Notes under the pieces: generated by a model | Databases searched by the model: none | Told to the model about the DNA's origin: nothing | The model's input: only the letters and a program-made list of their open reading frames with translations | Shown: one piece after another, positions 20,024 through 28,681 of the stretch | How the letters are laid out: each line of letters starts with the position of its first letter | Numbering within the stretch: the first letter of the stretch is position 1 | From: Herbaspirillum aquaticum | GTDB taxonomy: Bacteria; Pseudomonadota; Gammaproteobacteria; Burkholderiales; Burkholderiaceae_D | Assembly: GCF_002213425.1 (NCBI RefSeq) | Contig: NZ_NJGV01000011.1 | Coordinates: 149,930 to 213,929, forward strand | Reading direction: 5' to 3' | Length of the DNA stretch: 64,000 nucleotides | Translations under genes and position numbers: made by a program

Positions 20024-20474
20024 ACCAGCCCTCATGAAACGGTTAAGAAAGGCCATGCCGCCGCACGCTTGCGCGCACGCCGAACCGGGCCAGCGGCGCG
20101 ATGGCGGGGCTGGGCTCAATGGACAAGACCGAAGGGGGAATGCCGTACTGGGTCCGGGCGGACGTCTGTGCGTCCTGTTATCCGGTCATGCGGGCAAAGC
20201 TGGTACTGGAGCAGATTTTACCCAGAAAAGTTCGCCGCTTTTCCGCCCGGCAAAGACATGGCACCAGCAGGCAGAAGAAAATGATGGGAAAACGAGACGA
20301 AAATCGTGACAAAGCGGGAGTTTGATGTAGATCAAATCCCGTTAGGCAGGAAAACAGGGGGGGGTGAGCGGCGACTCCCGGCAGGACGGAAGCGCCGCCA
20401 GCGCGCCGCCGGGCAGATGACGGCGGGACGCGATGCCGAAGCCGTCGGCGGCGGTACAGCTGATCAGGAAGCGA
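20024..20474. other. Gap upstream of pilI where pilG/pilH would be expected
   Basis: This 451-bp stretch between rubredoxin and pilI has no minus-strand ORF resembling a response regulator. It contains a perfect FNR-type box at 20322-20335. Reading the minus strand by eye showed no receiver motifs. Confidence 0.6.
20322..20335. promoter_or_regulatory. FNR/Anr-type box
   Basis: TTGAT-GTAG-ATCAA matches the FNR consensus TTGAT-N4-ATCAA at every fixed position. The nearest downstream gene is pilI, about 300 bp away on the minus strand. On the plus strand the next gene is thiD, beyond rubredoxin. No good -10 is seen at the usual class II spacing in either direction. Confidence 0.5.
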
Positions 20475-20663
20475 TCAGATCGCGACCATCTCGAAATCTT
20501 CCTTGCGGGCGCCGCATTCCGGGCAGGTCCAGTTGATGGGCACATCGTCCCAGCGGGTGCCCGGGGCGATGCCTTCTTCGGGCAGGCCTGCTTCTTCGTC
20601 GTAGATCCAACCACAGATCAGGCACATCCAGGTTTTGAATTCGGTTTGGCTGCTATTCGTCAC
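20475..20663 (-). CDS. rubA: Rubredoxin
   Basis: This 62-residue small iron protein has CLICGW near residue 14 and CPECGARKEDFE near 47, giving the four cysteine ligands of a single Fe. It acts as an electron carrier for an unidentified partner. It is divergent from thiD with 62 bp between them. Rubredoxin next to pil chemotaxis genes is, as I recall, also seen in other betaproteobacteria. Confidence 0.93.
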   Translation of the reverse strand: MTNSSQTEFKTWMCLICGWIYDEEAGLPEEGIAPGTRWDDVPINWTCPECGARKEDFEMVAI

Positions 20664-20725
20664 GGCTGACTATCCCTAAAATCAATCAAGTAAAATGCTA
20701 AGTCAGCTATCTTAATCTACTCGAC

Positions 20726-21574
20726 GTGCAAAACCAAACTCCTCCCCTCATCCTCAGCTTCGGCGCAGCCGATCCGGTCGGCGCCACGGGCGTGCAGGCC
20801 GATCTCGCCACTTTCGCCGCCATGGGCTGCCACGGTTTGTCGGTGGTGACGGCTTTGCTCATCGGTGACACCGCCCGCGTCGAAGACGTGCAGGTCGTCG
20901 AAGTGGACTGGGTCGCCGACCAGGCCCGCGTAATCCTCGAAGACATGGCGGTGGCCGCCTTCAAGGTGGGCGCGCTGGGCAGCATCGAGAACATCTCGGT
21001 GATTGCCGAGATCGTCTCGGACTATCCCGACGTACCGCTGATCCTGGATCCCTTCATCAGCGCCCTGGCCAACCAGGAAGACGAGGATGATCGCCTGATC
21101 GCCATCCGCGAACTGCTGATCCCGCAAGCCACCGTGCTGATCTGCTCGGCCGGTGAACTGACCCGCCTGGCAGAAACCTGGCGCGAGCCGGTGCCAGGCG
21201 ATGCGCTGGAGCTGGACGCCATGCGCATCATCGAGATGGGCTGCGAATACCTGCTGGTGACCAATACCCAGACCGACCTGCAGGAAGTGGCCAATTCGCT
21301 CTTCGACGAATCCGGCCTGGTGCGCCAGGATGCCTGGCCGCGCCTGCCGGGCTCCTTCGTGGGTGCCGGCAGCACGCTCTCGGCGGCCATGGCCGCGATG
21401 CTGGCCAATGACCTGGAGGTGCCGCTGGCCGCTTCCGAGGCGCAGGAGTTCACGCTGGCCGCGCTGGCCAATGCGCAGCGCATCGGCATGGGCAAGCTGC
21501 TGCCGGACCGCTATTTCTGGGCGCGCGAATCGGAAGATCCTGCCGATCTGGACGCGCCGCCTTCCATCAACTGA
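20726..21574 (+). CDS. thiD: ThiD-like hydroxymethylpyrimidine (phosphate) kinase, variant active site
   Basis: This 282-residue ribokinase-fold protein would phosphorylate HMP and HMP-P for thiamine synthesis. The N-terminus LSFGAADPVGATGVQADLATF aligns with the ThiD signature but has VGATG where SGGAG is usual. The anion-hole region reads VGAGSTLSAAM, with Ser where ThiD normally has the catalytic Cys (GTGCTLS). The start codon is GTG. The substitutions could mean altered activity. Position before hemL supports a cofactor role. Confidence 0.78.
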   Translation: MQNQTPPLILSFGAADPVGATGVQADLATFAAMGCHGLSVVTALLIGDTARVEDVQVVEVDWVADQARVILEDMAVAAFKVGALGSIENISVIAEIVSDYPDVPLILDPFISALANQEDEDDRLIAIRELLIPQATVLICSAGELTRLAETWREPVPGDALELDAMRIIEMGCEYLLVTNTQTDLQEVANSLFDESGLVRQDAWPRLPGSFVGAGSTLSAAMAAMLANDLEVPLAASEAQEFTLAALANAQRIGMGKLLPDRYFWARESEDPADLDAPPSIN

Positions 21575-21608
21575 TTTTCTGTATCCGGACTGAATCGTCC
21601 GCACACTC

Positions 21609-22892
21609 ATGACCAAGACCAATGCATCCCTGTTCGCCCGCGCCCAGCAAAGCACGCCGGGCGGCGTCAATTCCCCGGTACGCGCCTTCCGCTCGGTAGG
21701 CGGCACCCCGCGCTTCATCGAGCGCGCCGAAGGCCCCTGGTTCTGGGATGCCGAAGGCAAGCGCTACATCGACTACATCGGCTCCTGGGGCCCGGCCATC
21801 GTCGGCCACGCCCATCCGGACGTGGTCAAGGCGGTGCAGCAAGCAGCCGCGCGCGGCCTGTCCTTCGGTGCACCGACCGAGGCCGAAATCGAGATGGCCG
21901 AAGAGATCATCAAGCTGGTGCCCTCCATCGAGCAGATCCGCCTGGTCTCCTCGGGTACCGAAGCGACCATGAGCGCGCTGCGCCTGGCGCGCGGCGCGAC
22001 CGGCCGCGACAAGATCATCAAATTCGAAGGCTGCTACCACGGCCACGCCGACTCCCTGCTGGTGAAAGCCGGCAGCGGCTTGCTGACGTTCGGCAACCCG
22101 ACCTCGGCCGGGGTCCCGGAAGACTTCGCCAAACACACCCTGGTGCTGGACTACAACAACGCCGCCCAGCTGGAAGAGGCCTTCAAGAATGCCGGCAACG
22201 AGATCGCCTGCGTGATCGTGGAACCGGTGGCGGGCAACATGAACCTGGTGCGCGCTTCGGACGAGTTCCTGCGCACCATGCGCCGCCTGTGTACCGAATA
22301 CGGCGCCATCCTGATCTTTGATGAAGTGATGTCGGGCTTCCGCGTGGCGCGCGGCGGCGCCCAGGAATTGAACGGCATCGTTCCCGACCTGACGGCACTG
22401 GGCAAGGTGATCGGCGGCGGCCTGCCGGTGGCCGCTTTCGGTGGCCGCGCCGAGGTGATGAAGCACCTGGCGCCGCTGGGTGGCGTCTACCAGGCCGGCA
22501 CCCTCTCGGGCAATCCGGTGACCGTGGCGGCCGGCATGGCGACCCTGAAGATCATCCAGCAACCGGACTTCTACACCCATCTGACGGCCCAGACCCGCAA
22601 GCTGGCCGATGGCCTCACCGCTGCGGCCAAGGCGGCCGGCGTGAGCTTCGCAGCCGATGCCATCGGCGGCATGTTCGGCCTCTACTTCGATGCCAAGGTG
22701 CCGACCAGTTACGCGGAGGTGATGCAGGGTGACAAGGAACGCTTCAACCGCTTCTTCCACAAGATGCTGGATGCGGGCGTGTACTTCGCGCCTTCGGCCT
22801 TCGAAGCCGGCTTCGTGTCGGCCCAGCACAGCGATGCGATCATCGAGGAAACCATCGCCGCTGCGACCAAGGCCTTCACTGAACTGGGCTGA
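21609..22892 (+). CDS. hemL: Glutamate-1-semialdehyde 2,1-aminomutase
   Basis: This 427-residue class III PLP aminotransferase converts glutamate-1-semialdehyde to 5-aminolevulinate for tetrapyrroles. Visible motifs are [17 protein letters not shown] at the N-terminus, [30 protein letters not shown] and the PLP-lysine region [18 protein letters not shown] near residue 265. Length and motifs are normal. It lies 34 bp after thiD, probably in one operon, and ends at a strong bidirectional terminator. Confidence 0.97.
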   Translation: MTKTNASLFARAQQSTPGGVNSPVRAFRSVGGTPRFIERAEGPWFWDAEGKRYIDYIGSWGPAIVGHAHPDVVKAVQQAAARGLSFGAPTEAEIEMAEEIIKLVPSIEQIRLVSSGTEATMSALRLARGATGRDKIIKFEGCYHGHADSLLVKAGSGLLTFGNPTSAGVPEDFAKHTLVLDYNNAAQLEEAFKNAGNEIACVIVEPVAGNMNLVRASDEFLRTMRRLCTEYGAILIFDEVMSGFRVARGGAQELNGIVPDLTALGKVIGGGLPVAAFGGRAEVMKHLAPLGGVYQAGTLSGNPVTVAAGMATLKIIQQPDFYTHLTAQTRKLADGLTAAAKAAGVSFAADAIGGMFGLYFDAKVPTSYAEVMQGDKERFNRFFHKMLDAGVYFAPSAFEAGFVSAQHSDAIIEETIAAATKAFTELG

Positions 22893-22983
22893 GGCTGGCG
22901 CGGGCGTTTCCGGCGGCGGCGGGCCGCTCCCGGAAATGCCCGTCGCATGGAGGGTCCGGGGCCATATGAAGGTTCTGGAAATG

Positions 22984-23010
22984 AAAAAAGGACGCCGCGG
23001 CGTCCTTTTT
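22984..23010. terminator. Bidirectional terminator between hemL and erpA
   Basis: The palindrome GGACGCCGCGGCGTCC (22990-23005) is flanked by an A-run on the left and a T-run on the right, so it can end both convergent transcripts. Confidence 0.92.
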
Positions 23011-23056
23011 CTTCATCTCCCCGCAAAGCTGCACCAGGCGGGGAATCTGGCGGCGC

Positions 23057-23422
23057 TTACACCGAGAACGAGGAGCCGCAACCGCAAGTGGTCGTGGCGT
23101 TCGGGTTCTTGATGACGAATTGCGCGCCTTCCAGGTCGTCCTTGTAGTCGATCTCGGCGCCCACCAGGTACTGGTAGCTCATCGAGTCGATCAACAGCTG
23201 GACACCGTTCTTGCTCATGGTGGTGTCGTCTTCGTTGACGATTTCATCAAAGGTGAAACCATACTGGAAACCCGAGCAACCACCGCCCTGCACGAAGACG
23301 CGCAGTTTCAGGTCGGGATTGCCTTCTTCCTCGATCAGCTGGGCCACCTTGGCGGCTGCGCTGTCGCTGAAGTTGATCGGGGCGGGCATGTCGGTTTGTT
23401 GCAGTTCGGCTACGGCGTTCAT
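23057..23422 (-). CDS. erpA: Iron-sulfur cluster insertion protein ErpA
   Basis: This 121-residue A-type carrier has the three conserved cysteines in [13 protein letters not shown] and [12 protein letters not shown]. It delivers [4Fe-4S] clusters to target enzymes, including isoprenoid-pathway and respiratory proteins. It lies 73 bp downstream of the bactofilin gene on the same strand. Confidence 0.95.
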   Translation of the reverse strand: MNAVAELQQTDMPAPINFSDSAAAKVAQLIEEEGNPDLKLRVFVQGGGCSGFQYGFTFDEIVNEDDTTMSKNGVQLLIDSMSYQYLVGAEIDYKDDLEGAQFVIKNPNATTTCGCGSSFSV

Positions 23423-23495
23423 TTCGGGCTCCTGCTGGGCTTGAGGCGGATCAATACATTAGATCGATAAAGCCATTATAAGCGCTTGCGGATTT

Positions 23496-23891
23496 TCATG
23501 CTTCCGACGATGCAGCCAGCTTCAGCAGCGGCGTCTCGACCTGCTGGTCATGGCTGAGCTTGCCCGACACCAGGGCGCCGCCATGCATCTCCAGCGCCTT
23601 GTAGAAGACATTGCCGGTAATGCGAGCCTTGGGCTGCAGCTCCAGCAGTTCGCTGGAGTGGACGTCGCCGACGATCTCGCCGTTGACGATCAGGTGCGCC
23701 GCACGCACCTCACCGACCACCTTGGCGTGCTCCGAGATGACCAGCACGCTGGGCTGTCCGGCTTCGGCATTGATGTTGCCGGTAATGGCGCCGTCGATGC
23801 GCAGGCCGCCCTTGAAGCCGACATCGCCCGTGATGCTGGTGGACATGCCGATCAGGCTGTCGATCGTGCTTTTGGTCTTGCGTGTAAACAT
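23496..23891 (-). CDS. Bactofilin (polymer-forming cytoskeletal protein)
   Basis: This 131-residue protein is dominated by a beta-helical bactofilin domain with repeating hydrophobic/glycine pattern (ITGDVGFKGGLRIDGAITGN, then GEVRAAHLIVNGEIVGDV). Bactofilins polymerise without nucleotides and organise envelope or polar structures. The gene follows a coiled-coil membrane protein gene by nine bases, suggesting one operon. Confidence 0.92.
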   Translation of the reverse strand: MFTRKTKSTIDSLIGMSTSITGDVGFKGGLRIDGAITGNINAEAGQPSVLVISEHAKVVGEVRAAHLIVNGEIVGDVHSSELLELQPKARITGNVFYKALEMHGGALVSGKLSHDQQVETPLLKLAASSEA

Positions 23892-23900
23892 GGAATCACC

Positions 23901-24632
23901 TCACAGATCTACCGACTGCTGGGCACGCACCTGGCCGCGGTCGAGAACACGGACGGCCACCGACTTGACGATGGCGCCCTCAGGAATGGTCAGCAGGCCC
24001 TCGACCCGCTGGTAGTACTTGAATGCGAGCCGGTAACGCGCCTGGTCAGAGGAATTGCTTTCCGGGAAGTTGATGGTAACACCTTTGCCGCCCTGCACCA
24101 TATTGACACTAAGTTGCAGGTTTCCTGCAAACTGTTGCGTTCCCCCACCACCTTGCATGACCAGCACGCGATAGCGCAGTTGGTTGGGCGAGGCCTGTTC
24201 GGCCTTGAAGCGCTGGATGGTGATGCCGGGTGCGCCCAGGTTGGTCGGCAGCAGGCTGTCGAAGAACGCCAGGTCTTCCTTCTGGCGGTTGATTTCCGCC
24301 TCCAGGTTCTTGACCTGGGTGGCCAGCGTGGCTTGCGCCGTCTGGGCAATCTTCAGCTCATTTTGCGACGCGTTGGAGGCCGATTGCAAGCGCTCATTTT
24401 CGGCGGTCAGTTTCTTGACCTGTTCGCTGAGCTCCTCGATCTGTTCGCCAGCGTCACCATGCAGTCCAGGCAGGTTGTTGCGCCCCAGCTGGTAGGTCCA
24501 GACCGCCGCCGCCGCACCCACGGCCACCACCGCTGCCCACAGCAGGATCAGCAGCGGCAGCGGGAGATGACGCTTGATGGTCATTTTCGGCGCAGAAATG
24601 CTCATGCGCCGACGCCACAAGCGGTACTTCAC
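23901..24632 (-). CDS. Membrane-anchored coiled-coil protein, DUF6776-like
   Basis: This 243-residue protein has a short basic N-terminus, one membrane span ([20 protein letters not shown], about residues 26-45), a coiled coil ([20 protein letters not shown] to about residue 120) and a periplasmic beta-rich domain. The GTG start at 24632 overlaps the argC stop by three bases (GTGA), so translation is coupled. The exact function is unknown; location beside a bactofilin gene suggests an envelope or cytoskeleton role. Confidence 0.75.
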   Translation of the reverse strand: MKYRLWRRRMSISAPKMTIKRHLPLPLLILLWAAVVAVGAAAAVWTYQLGRNNLPGLHGDAGEQIEELSEQVKKLTAENERLQSASNASQNELKIAQTAQATLATQVKNLEAEINRQKEDLAFFDSLLPTNLGAPGITIQRFKAEQASPNQLRYRVLVMQGGGGTQQFAGNLQLSVNMVQGGKGVTINFPESNSSDQARYRLAFKYYQRVEGLLTIPEGAIVKSVAVRVLDRGQVRAQQSVDL

Positions 24633-25666
24633 GGCAGGACCGGGACCTGCTGCAGGCCGGTGGTTTCATCCAGTCCAAACATCAGGTTCATGCACTGCAC
24701 GGCCTGGCCGGAAGCGCCCTTGACCAGGTTGTCCTGGACCACCAGCACCACCACCGTATCGCCATTGTCAGGACGATGCACGGCCAGGCGCAGCATGTTG
24801 GAGGCGCGCGTGGTGCGGGTCTCGGGATGCGAACCGAAGGGCAGCACGTCGACGAAGGGCTCATCCTTGTAGGCCTCTTCGAACAGGGCCTGCAGGGCGG
24901 CGTTGTCGATATCCTTGGTCAGGCGCGCGTACAGGGTGGAGTGCATGCCACGGATCATCGGCACCAGGTGCGGCGTAAACAGCAGGCCGACCTTGTCACT
25001 GGTCAGGTGCGACAGGCGCTCGATGGTTTCGGGCGAGTGGCGATGGCCGGAGACGCCATAGGCCTTGAAGTTGTCGGAGGCTTCCGAGAACAGCAGGCTC
25101 AGTTCCGCCTTGCGGCCGGCGCCGGAGACACCGGACTTGCAGTCGGCGATCAGGTGCGAGGCATCGATCACGCCGGCCTTGAGCAGCGGCGCAAAGCCCA
25201 GCTGCATGGTGGTCGGATAGCAGCCGGGATTGCCCACCACGCGCGCCTTGCGGATGGCTTCACGGTTCAGTTCGGGCAGGCCGTAGGCGGCTTCCTTCAA
25301 CAGGTCGGTGCAGCTGTGCGGCAGCTTGTACCACTTCTCGAAAGCGGCCACGTCCTGCATGCGGAAGTCCGCTGCCAGGTCGATCACCTTCACGCCAGCA
25401 GCCACCAGTTCGGGCGCCTGGGCCATGGCCACACCATGCGGGGTGGCGAAGAAGACCACGTCGCAATCGGTCAGGCGGGCCTTGTCGGGGGAGGAGAACG
25501 CCACGTCCACGCGGCCGCGCAGGGACGGATACATCTCGGCCACCGGCATGCCGTCTTCCTTGCGCGACGTCACGGCCTGCACGCGGGCCTGTGGGTGCGT
25601 CGCGAAAATACGCAGCAACTCGACGCCGGTGTAACCGGTTCCGCCAACGATACCTACCTTGATCAT
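24629..25666 (-). CDS. argC: N-acetyl-gamma-glutamyl-phosphate reductase
   Basis: This 345-residue NADPH-dependent enzyme is the third step of arginine synthesis. The NADP-binding motif [16 protein letters not shown] is at the N-terminus. The catalytic Cys lies in [14 protein letters not shown] near residue 150, and the His lies in the SGHRHSPE region. The ATG at 25666 gives the usual length of this class. Codons upstream in frame up to 25738 have no family similarity. Confidence 0.96.
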   Translation of the reverse strand: MIKVGIVGGTGYTGVELLRIFATHPQARVQAVTSRKEDGMPVAEMYPSLRGRVDVAFSSPDKARLTDCDVVFFATPHGVAMAQAPELVAAGVKVIDLAADFRMQDVAAFEKWYKLPHSCTDLLKEAAYGLPELNREAIRKARVVGNPGCYPTTMQLGFAPLLKAGVIDASHLIADCKSGVSGAGRKAELSLLFSEASDNFKAYGVSGHRHSPETIERLSHLTSDKVGLLFTPHLVPMIRGMHSTLYARLTKDIDNAALQALFEEAYKDEPFVDVLPFGSHPETRTTRASNMLRLAVHRPDNGDTVVVLVVQDNLVKGASGQAVQCMNLMFGLDETTGLQQVPVLP

Positions 25667-25895
25667 GTCTGGTCCTTGCGAGAAAAGGCGAAGAAAAAAC
25701 GCCGTGGCGGACGAGCGCCGGACGTGCGTGCATGGCACGCTGAAAAGCGGTCAATTTTAGCAGGAGAATATTTCCCGCTGATTTCCGATCGGACAGTAAT
25801 TTCCGCAAATAGCCGAAATTATCGTCACACTACGAGACGTTGCGCAAGCAAGTGCAAAACTCCCCATGCAAAAGCACAGCGGCAACGCAGAAAAG

Positions 25896-25927
25896 CAAAA
25901 AGCCGCCGGCACAGATGCCGACGGCTT
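25896..25927 (-). terminator. Terminator of rplM-rpsI
   Basis: On the minus strand the arms AAGCCGTCGGCA and TGCCGGCGGCTT (one G-T pair) are followed by TTTGCTTTTC, 20 bp after the rpsI stop. Confidence 0.88.
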
Positions 25928-25946
25928 TCCGTAATGCAAGAAACGA

Positions 25947-26339
25947 TTAACGCTTCGAGAATTGCTTTGCGCGACGTGCCTTGCGCAGACCAACCTTCTT
26001 ACGTTCGACTTCACGCGCGTCACGGGTGACGAAGCCTGCGTTGGACAGGGCCGGCTTCAAGCCAGCATCGTAGTCGATCAGGGCGCGGGTGATGCCGTGG
26101 CGAACAGCGCCGGCCTGGCCGGATTCGCCGCCACCGTGGACGTTCACCTTGATGTCGAAACGCTCGACGTTGCCGGTCAGTTCCAGCGGCTGACGGATCA
26201 CCATCAGGCCGGTTTCGCGGGAGAAGTACTCAGCGGCGGGCTTGCCATTGACGATGATGTTGCCCGAACCTGCCTTGATGAAAACACGCGCCACTGCACT
26301 CTTGCGACGGCCGGTTCCGTAATTGTAGTTACCGATCAT
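25947..26339 (-). CDS. rpsI: 30S ribosomal protein S9
   Basis: This 130-residue protein has the S9 core [17 protein letters not shown] and ends with the conserved [14 protein letters not shown] tail, which reaches the ribosomal P site. It lies nine bases after rplM in the standard L13-S9 operon. Confidence 0.98.
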   Translation of the reverse strand: MIGNYNYGTGRRKSAVARVFIKAGSGNIIVNGKPAAEYFSRETGLMVIRQPLELTGNVERFDIKVNVHGGGESGQAGAVRHGITRALIDYDAGLKPALSNAGFVTRDAREVERKKVGLRKARRAKQFSKR

Positions 26340-26348
26340 GTCTGTTCC

Positions 26349-26777
26349 TTAGAGGGCGAGGGGTTTCGGTTGCTGCGCGGCGTGCGGATGGTTGCCATCT
26401 GCATAAACCTTCAGCTTCTTGATCATGGCGTAGCCCAGCGGACCCTTGGGCAGCATGCCCTTGACGGCCTTCTCCAGCGCACGGCCGGGGAAACGCTGTT
26501 GCATCTTCAGGAAGTTGGTTTCGTAGATGCCGCCCGGATAACCGCTGTGGCGGAAATAGGTCTTTTCAGTGGCCTTGGTGCCGGTCACGCGCAGCTTGCC
26601 TGCGTTGACGACGACGATGAAGTCACCGGTATCGACGTGCGGAGTGAATTCGGGTTTGTGCTTGCCGCGCAGTCGGAGTGCCACTTCGCTGGCAACACGT
26701 CCGAGGACCAAGTCCGTCGCGTCAATCACGAACCACTCGCGCTGAACCTCATGGGCTTTAGCGGAAAAGGTCTTCAT
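26349..26777 (-). CDS. rplM: 50S ribosomal protein L13
   Basis: This 142-residue protein starts [20 protein letters not shown] and carries the L13 signature region [18 protein letters not shown]. It assembles early into the 50S subunit. It is transcribed from a promoter about 140 bp upstream and followed by rpsI. Confidence 0.98.
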   Translation of the reverse strand: MKTFSAKAHEVQREWFVIDATDLVLGRVASEVALRLRGKHKPEFTPHVDTGDFIVVVNAGKLRVTGTKATEKTYFRHSGYPGGIYETNFLKMQQRFPGRALEKAVKGMLPKGPLGYAMIKKLKVYADGNHPHAAQQPKPLAL

Positions 26778-27062
26778 GTTTGACTTTCTCTATCAGTATA
26801 TAAACGCTCAAATGGCGGTTCCGCTCATGCGGGCCAGCGGGCCGAAACCTGCTGTCCTTTGTACTTCGCTTCGCGGACTCATCCTTTTATCTTCCCGAGC
26901 GCATGGGAAAGCCGGCAAGTATAGCCTTTTCAAGGACTTAGCGTCAAAAGGTTTTGGGGGATTGTGGCGTCGATCCGGCATTCTGCCTGGCTTTTATCGC
27001 CGGAAGACGGCATTTAGTTGCCCTCAGCGCAACTTTGCGAAGCGCCTGGCCGGAAAATGGAC
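26778..27062 (-). other. rplM leader and upstream region
   Basis: This stretch contains the rplM-rpsI promoter (26918-26947) and an untranslated leader of about 135 nt with GC-rich short repeats. No known L13-leader motif was recognised. The rest, back to the sRNA terminator, shows nothing further. Confidence 0.6.
26918..26947 (-). promoter_or_regulatory. Sigma-70-type promoter for rplM-rpsI
   Basis: On the minus strand TTGACG (26947-26942) and TATACT (26923-26918) are separated by 18 bp. Transcription would start near 26911. Confidence 0.75.
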
Positions 27063-27153
27063 AAAAAAAACCCGGACACTCAGGTTCCGGGTTTAATCCA
27101 CACCAATGAGGAGGGTGGAGGAGACATCGTTACGTGCTGCAAAAACTTCCGTT
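27063..27153 (-). ncRNA. Probable small RNA with two anti-Shine-Dalgarno motifs
   Basis: A promoter, a 90-nt body and a strong terminator form a complete transcription unit with no credible ORF. The RNA contains CTCCTCC and CCCTCCTC (27108-27124), so it has two copies of CCUCC, the sequence 16S rRNA uses to pair with ribosome-binding sites. The terminator has the arms AAACCCGGA/TCCGGGTTT (27068-27094) and eight Ts (27070-27063). I recall an Rfam family of betaproteobacterial toxic small RNAs with an anti-SD motif; membership is not tested here. Confidence 0.7.
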
Positions 27154-27159
27154 GAATTC

Positions 27160-27188
27160 AATATAGCAAAGCGGTTTGTGCAACGCAA
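27160..27188 (-). promoter_or_regulatory. Sigma-70-type promoter of the small RNA
   Basis: On the minus strand TTGCGT (27188-27183) and TATATT (27165-27160) are separated by exactly 17 bp. Transcription would start near 27153. Confidence 0.75.
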
Positions 27189-27410
27189 TAACGCGAGGCG
27201 AATAAATTTGTAACTGTCTGCAAGCAGCGTCACTATTGGGTTACAAGTTCCTGCAAGCCCTTCCGGAATGCGAAACAGGAATAATCATTCGTCAATTTTT
27301 CTGCAGCGCAAAAATCACCAAGTTTCATATGCCCTGCCCTGCACCGGCTGCAGGCGGGCGCGTCAAAAGCTACAATACGCAGCTTCATTGAACCCATTGG
27401 GACGAGACAG

Positions 27411-27869
27411 ATGGAATGCACAGTACGTTGGACCGGCTTGTCCGGCATGACCTTCACGGCGGAAACCGGTTCGGGCCACCTGCTGACGATGGATGGCGCC
27501 CCTGATGGCGGCGGCCGCAACCTGGCGCCGCGCCCCATGGAAGTGGTGCTGGCCGGTACCGGTGGCTGCACCGCCTACGACGTGGTGGTCATCCTGCGCA
27601 AGAGCGGCCAGGACGTGCGCGGCTGCGACGTGACCCTGAAGTCCGAGCGCGCCGAGACCGATCCCAAGGTGTTCACCAAGATTCATTTCCACTTCACCGT
27701 GCGCGGCCGCAACCTCAAGACCAACGTGGTCGAGCGCGCCATCAAGCTGTCCCACGACAAGTACTGCTCGGCATCGATCATGCTGGAGAAGACAGCCGAG
27801 ATCACGCACTCCTTCGAGATCATCGACGACCTGACCGATACCTCCTCGGCAGCCGCCCAGCAGCAGTAA
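27411..27869 (+). CDS. OsmC-family peroxiredoxin-like protein
   Basis: This 152-residue protein has the OsmC/YhfA fold. The first conserved Cys lies in LAGTGGCTAYDVVVIL near residue 50. The second lies in DKYCSASIMLEKTAEI near residue 117. OsmC proteins reduce organic hydroperoxides through a Cys pair; the YhfA subgroup seen here is less well defined. It is divergent from the small RNA and rplM. A terminator follows. Confidence 0.88.
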   Translation: MECTVRWTGLSGMTFTAETGSGHLLTMDGAPDGGGRNLAPRPMEVVLAGTGGCTAYDVVVILRKSGQDVRGCDVTLKSERAETDPKVFTKIHFHFTVRGRNLKTNVVERAIKLSHDKYCSASIMLEKTAEITHSFEIIDDLTDTSSAAAQQQ

Positions 27870-27901
27870 GTGCCAAGGCAGCCAAGGCAGGATGCAGCAA
27901 G

Positions 27902-27928
27902 AAAAAAAGCGGCCGAGGCCGCTTTTTT
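27902..27928. terminator. Bidirectional terminator between osmC-like gene and coq7
   Basis: AAAAAAAGCGGCC-GA-GGCCGCTTTTTT is a palindrome with an A-run and a T-run, suitable for both converging genes. Confidence 0.92.
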
Positions 27929-27958
27929 CATGTCCGGCGATCCGGCCGCCTTCCGGGT

Positions 27959-28585
27959 TCAGATCCGGTAAGCCACCGTGGTCATGACCTTGGCCATGGC
28001 CTTCATCAATCCACGTACCGGTGCCGGCACTTCGGCTGCGCCCAGGTCACGCGCGGCCTGGCCGTGCTCGATCTCATCGAGGCGCATCTGGTCGACGATG
28101 GCGCGCGAGCGGTTGTCCTGGGCCGGCAGCTTGTCCAGGTGGCCCAGCAGGTGGTGCTCGACCTGGCGCTCGGTCTCGGAGACGAAACCCAGGTTGCGCG
28201 CATCGCCCAGCCGTGCCGCGATGCTGCCCAGCACGTAGGCGCCGCCGTACCACAGCGGATTGAGCAGGCTGGTATGCGACCCCAGTTCGCGCAGGCGTTC
28301 GGCGGTCCAGGCGAGGTGATCCTCTTCCTCGATGCCGGCGCGCTTGAAGGCCGCTTTGATATCTTCCGTCTGGGCAAAGCGGCCCTGGGCGTCGTAGAGC
28401 GCCTGGGCGCAGACCTCGCCCACATTGTTGACGCGCATCAGCCCGGCCGCGTGGCGCTTCTCGGCCTCGTTCATGACACCGTCCGGCAGGCCACGTCCCG
28501 GGTTGGGACGGCTCTCGAACACCACGCCGCTGATCACGCGCAGCGCCTTGTCGAAATCGGTAATCAGTTCATCGACGACTTGCAT
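27959..28585 (-). CDS. coq7: 2-Polyprenyl-3-methyl-6-methoxy-1,4-benzoquinol monooxygenase Coq7
   Basis: This 208-residue di-iron hydroxylase carries out the last ring hydroxylation of ubiquinone synthesis. Iron ligands are visible in RVNNVGEVCAQALYDAQ (Glu), EEEDHLAWT (Glu and His), VSETERQVEHHL (Glu and His) and MRLDEIEHGQAA (Glu and His). AGGCGAG precedes the ATG. It is a single gene near pyrC. Confidence 0.93.
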   Translation of the reverse strand: MQVVDELITDFDKALRVISGVVFESRPNPGRGLPDGVMNEAEKRHAAGLMRVNNVGEVCAQALYDAQGRFAQTEDIKAAFKRAGIEEEDHLAWTAERLRELGSHTSLLNPLWYGGAYVLGSIAARLGDARNLGFVSETERQVEHHLLGHLDKLPAQDNRSRAIVDQMRLDEIEHGQAARDLGAAEVPAPVRGLMKAMAKVMTTVAYRI

Positions 28586-28681
28586 ACAGCTCGCCTTTCT
28601 CTCGTTGTGATGGACATCCCGGCCGCGCCACTCGTGCGGGCTGGCCGGGGACGAAGGAACATGGCTGATCCCTGAACCGGA

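Noticed and set aside
20322..20335. Assigning the FNR-type box firmly to pilI as a class II promoter
   Set aside because: No -10 element is found at the expected distance in either direction, so only the box itself is reported.
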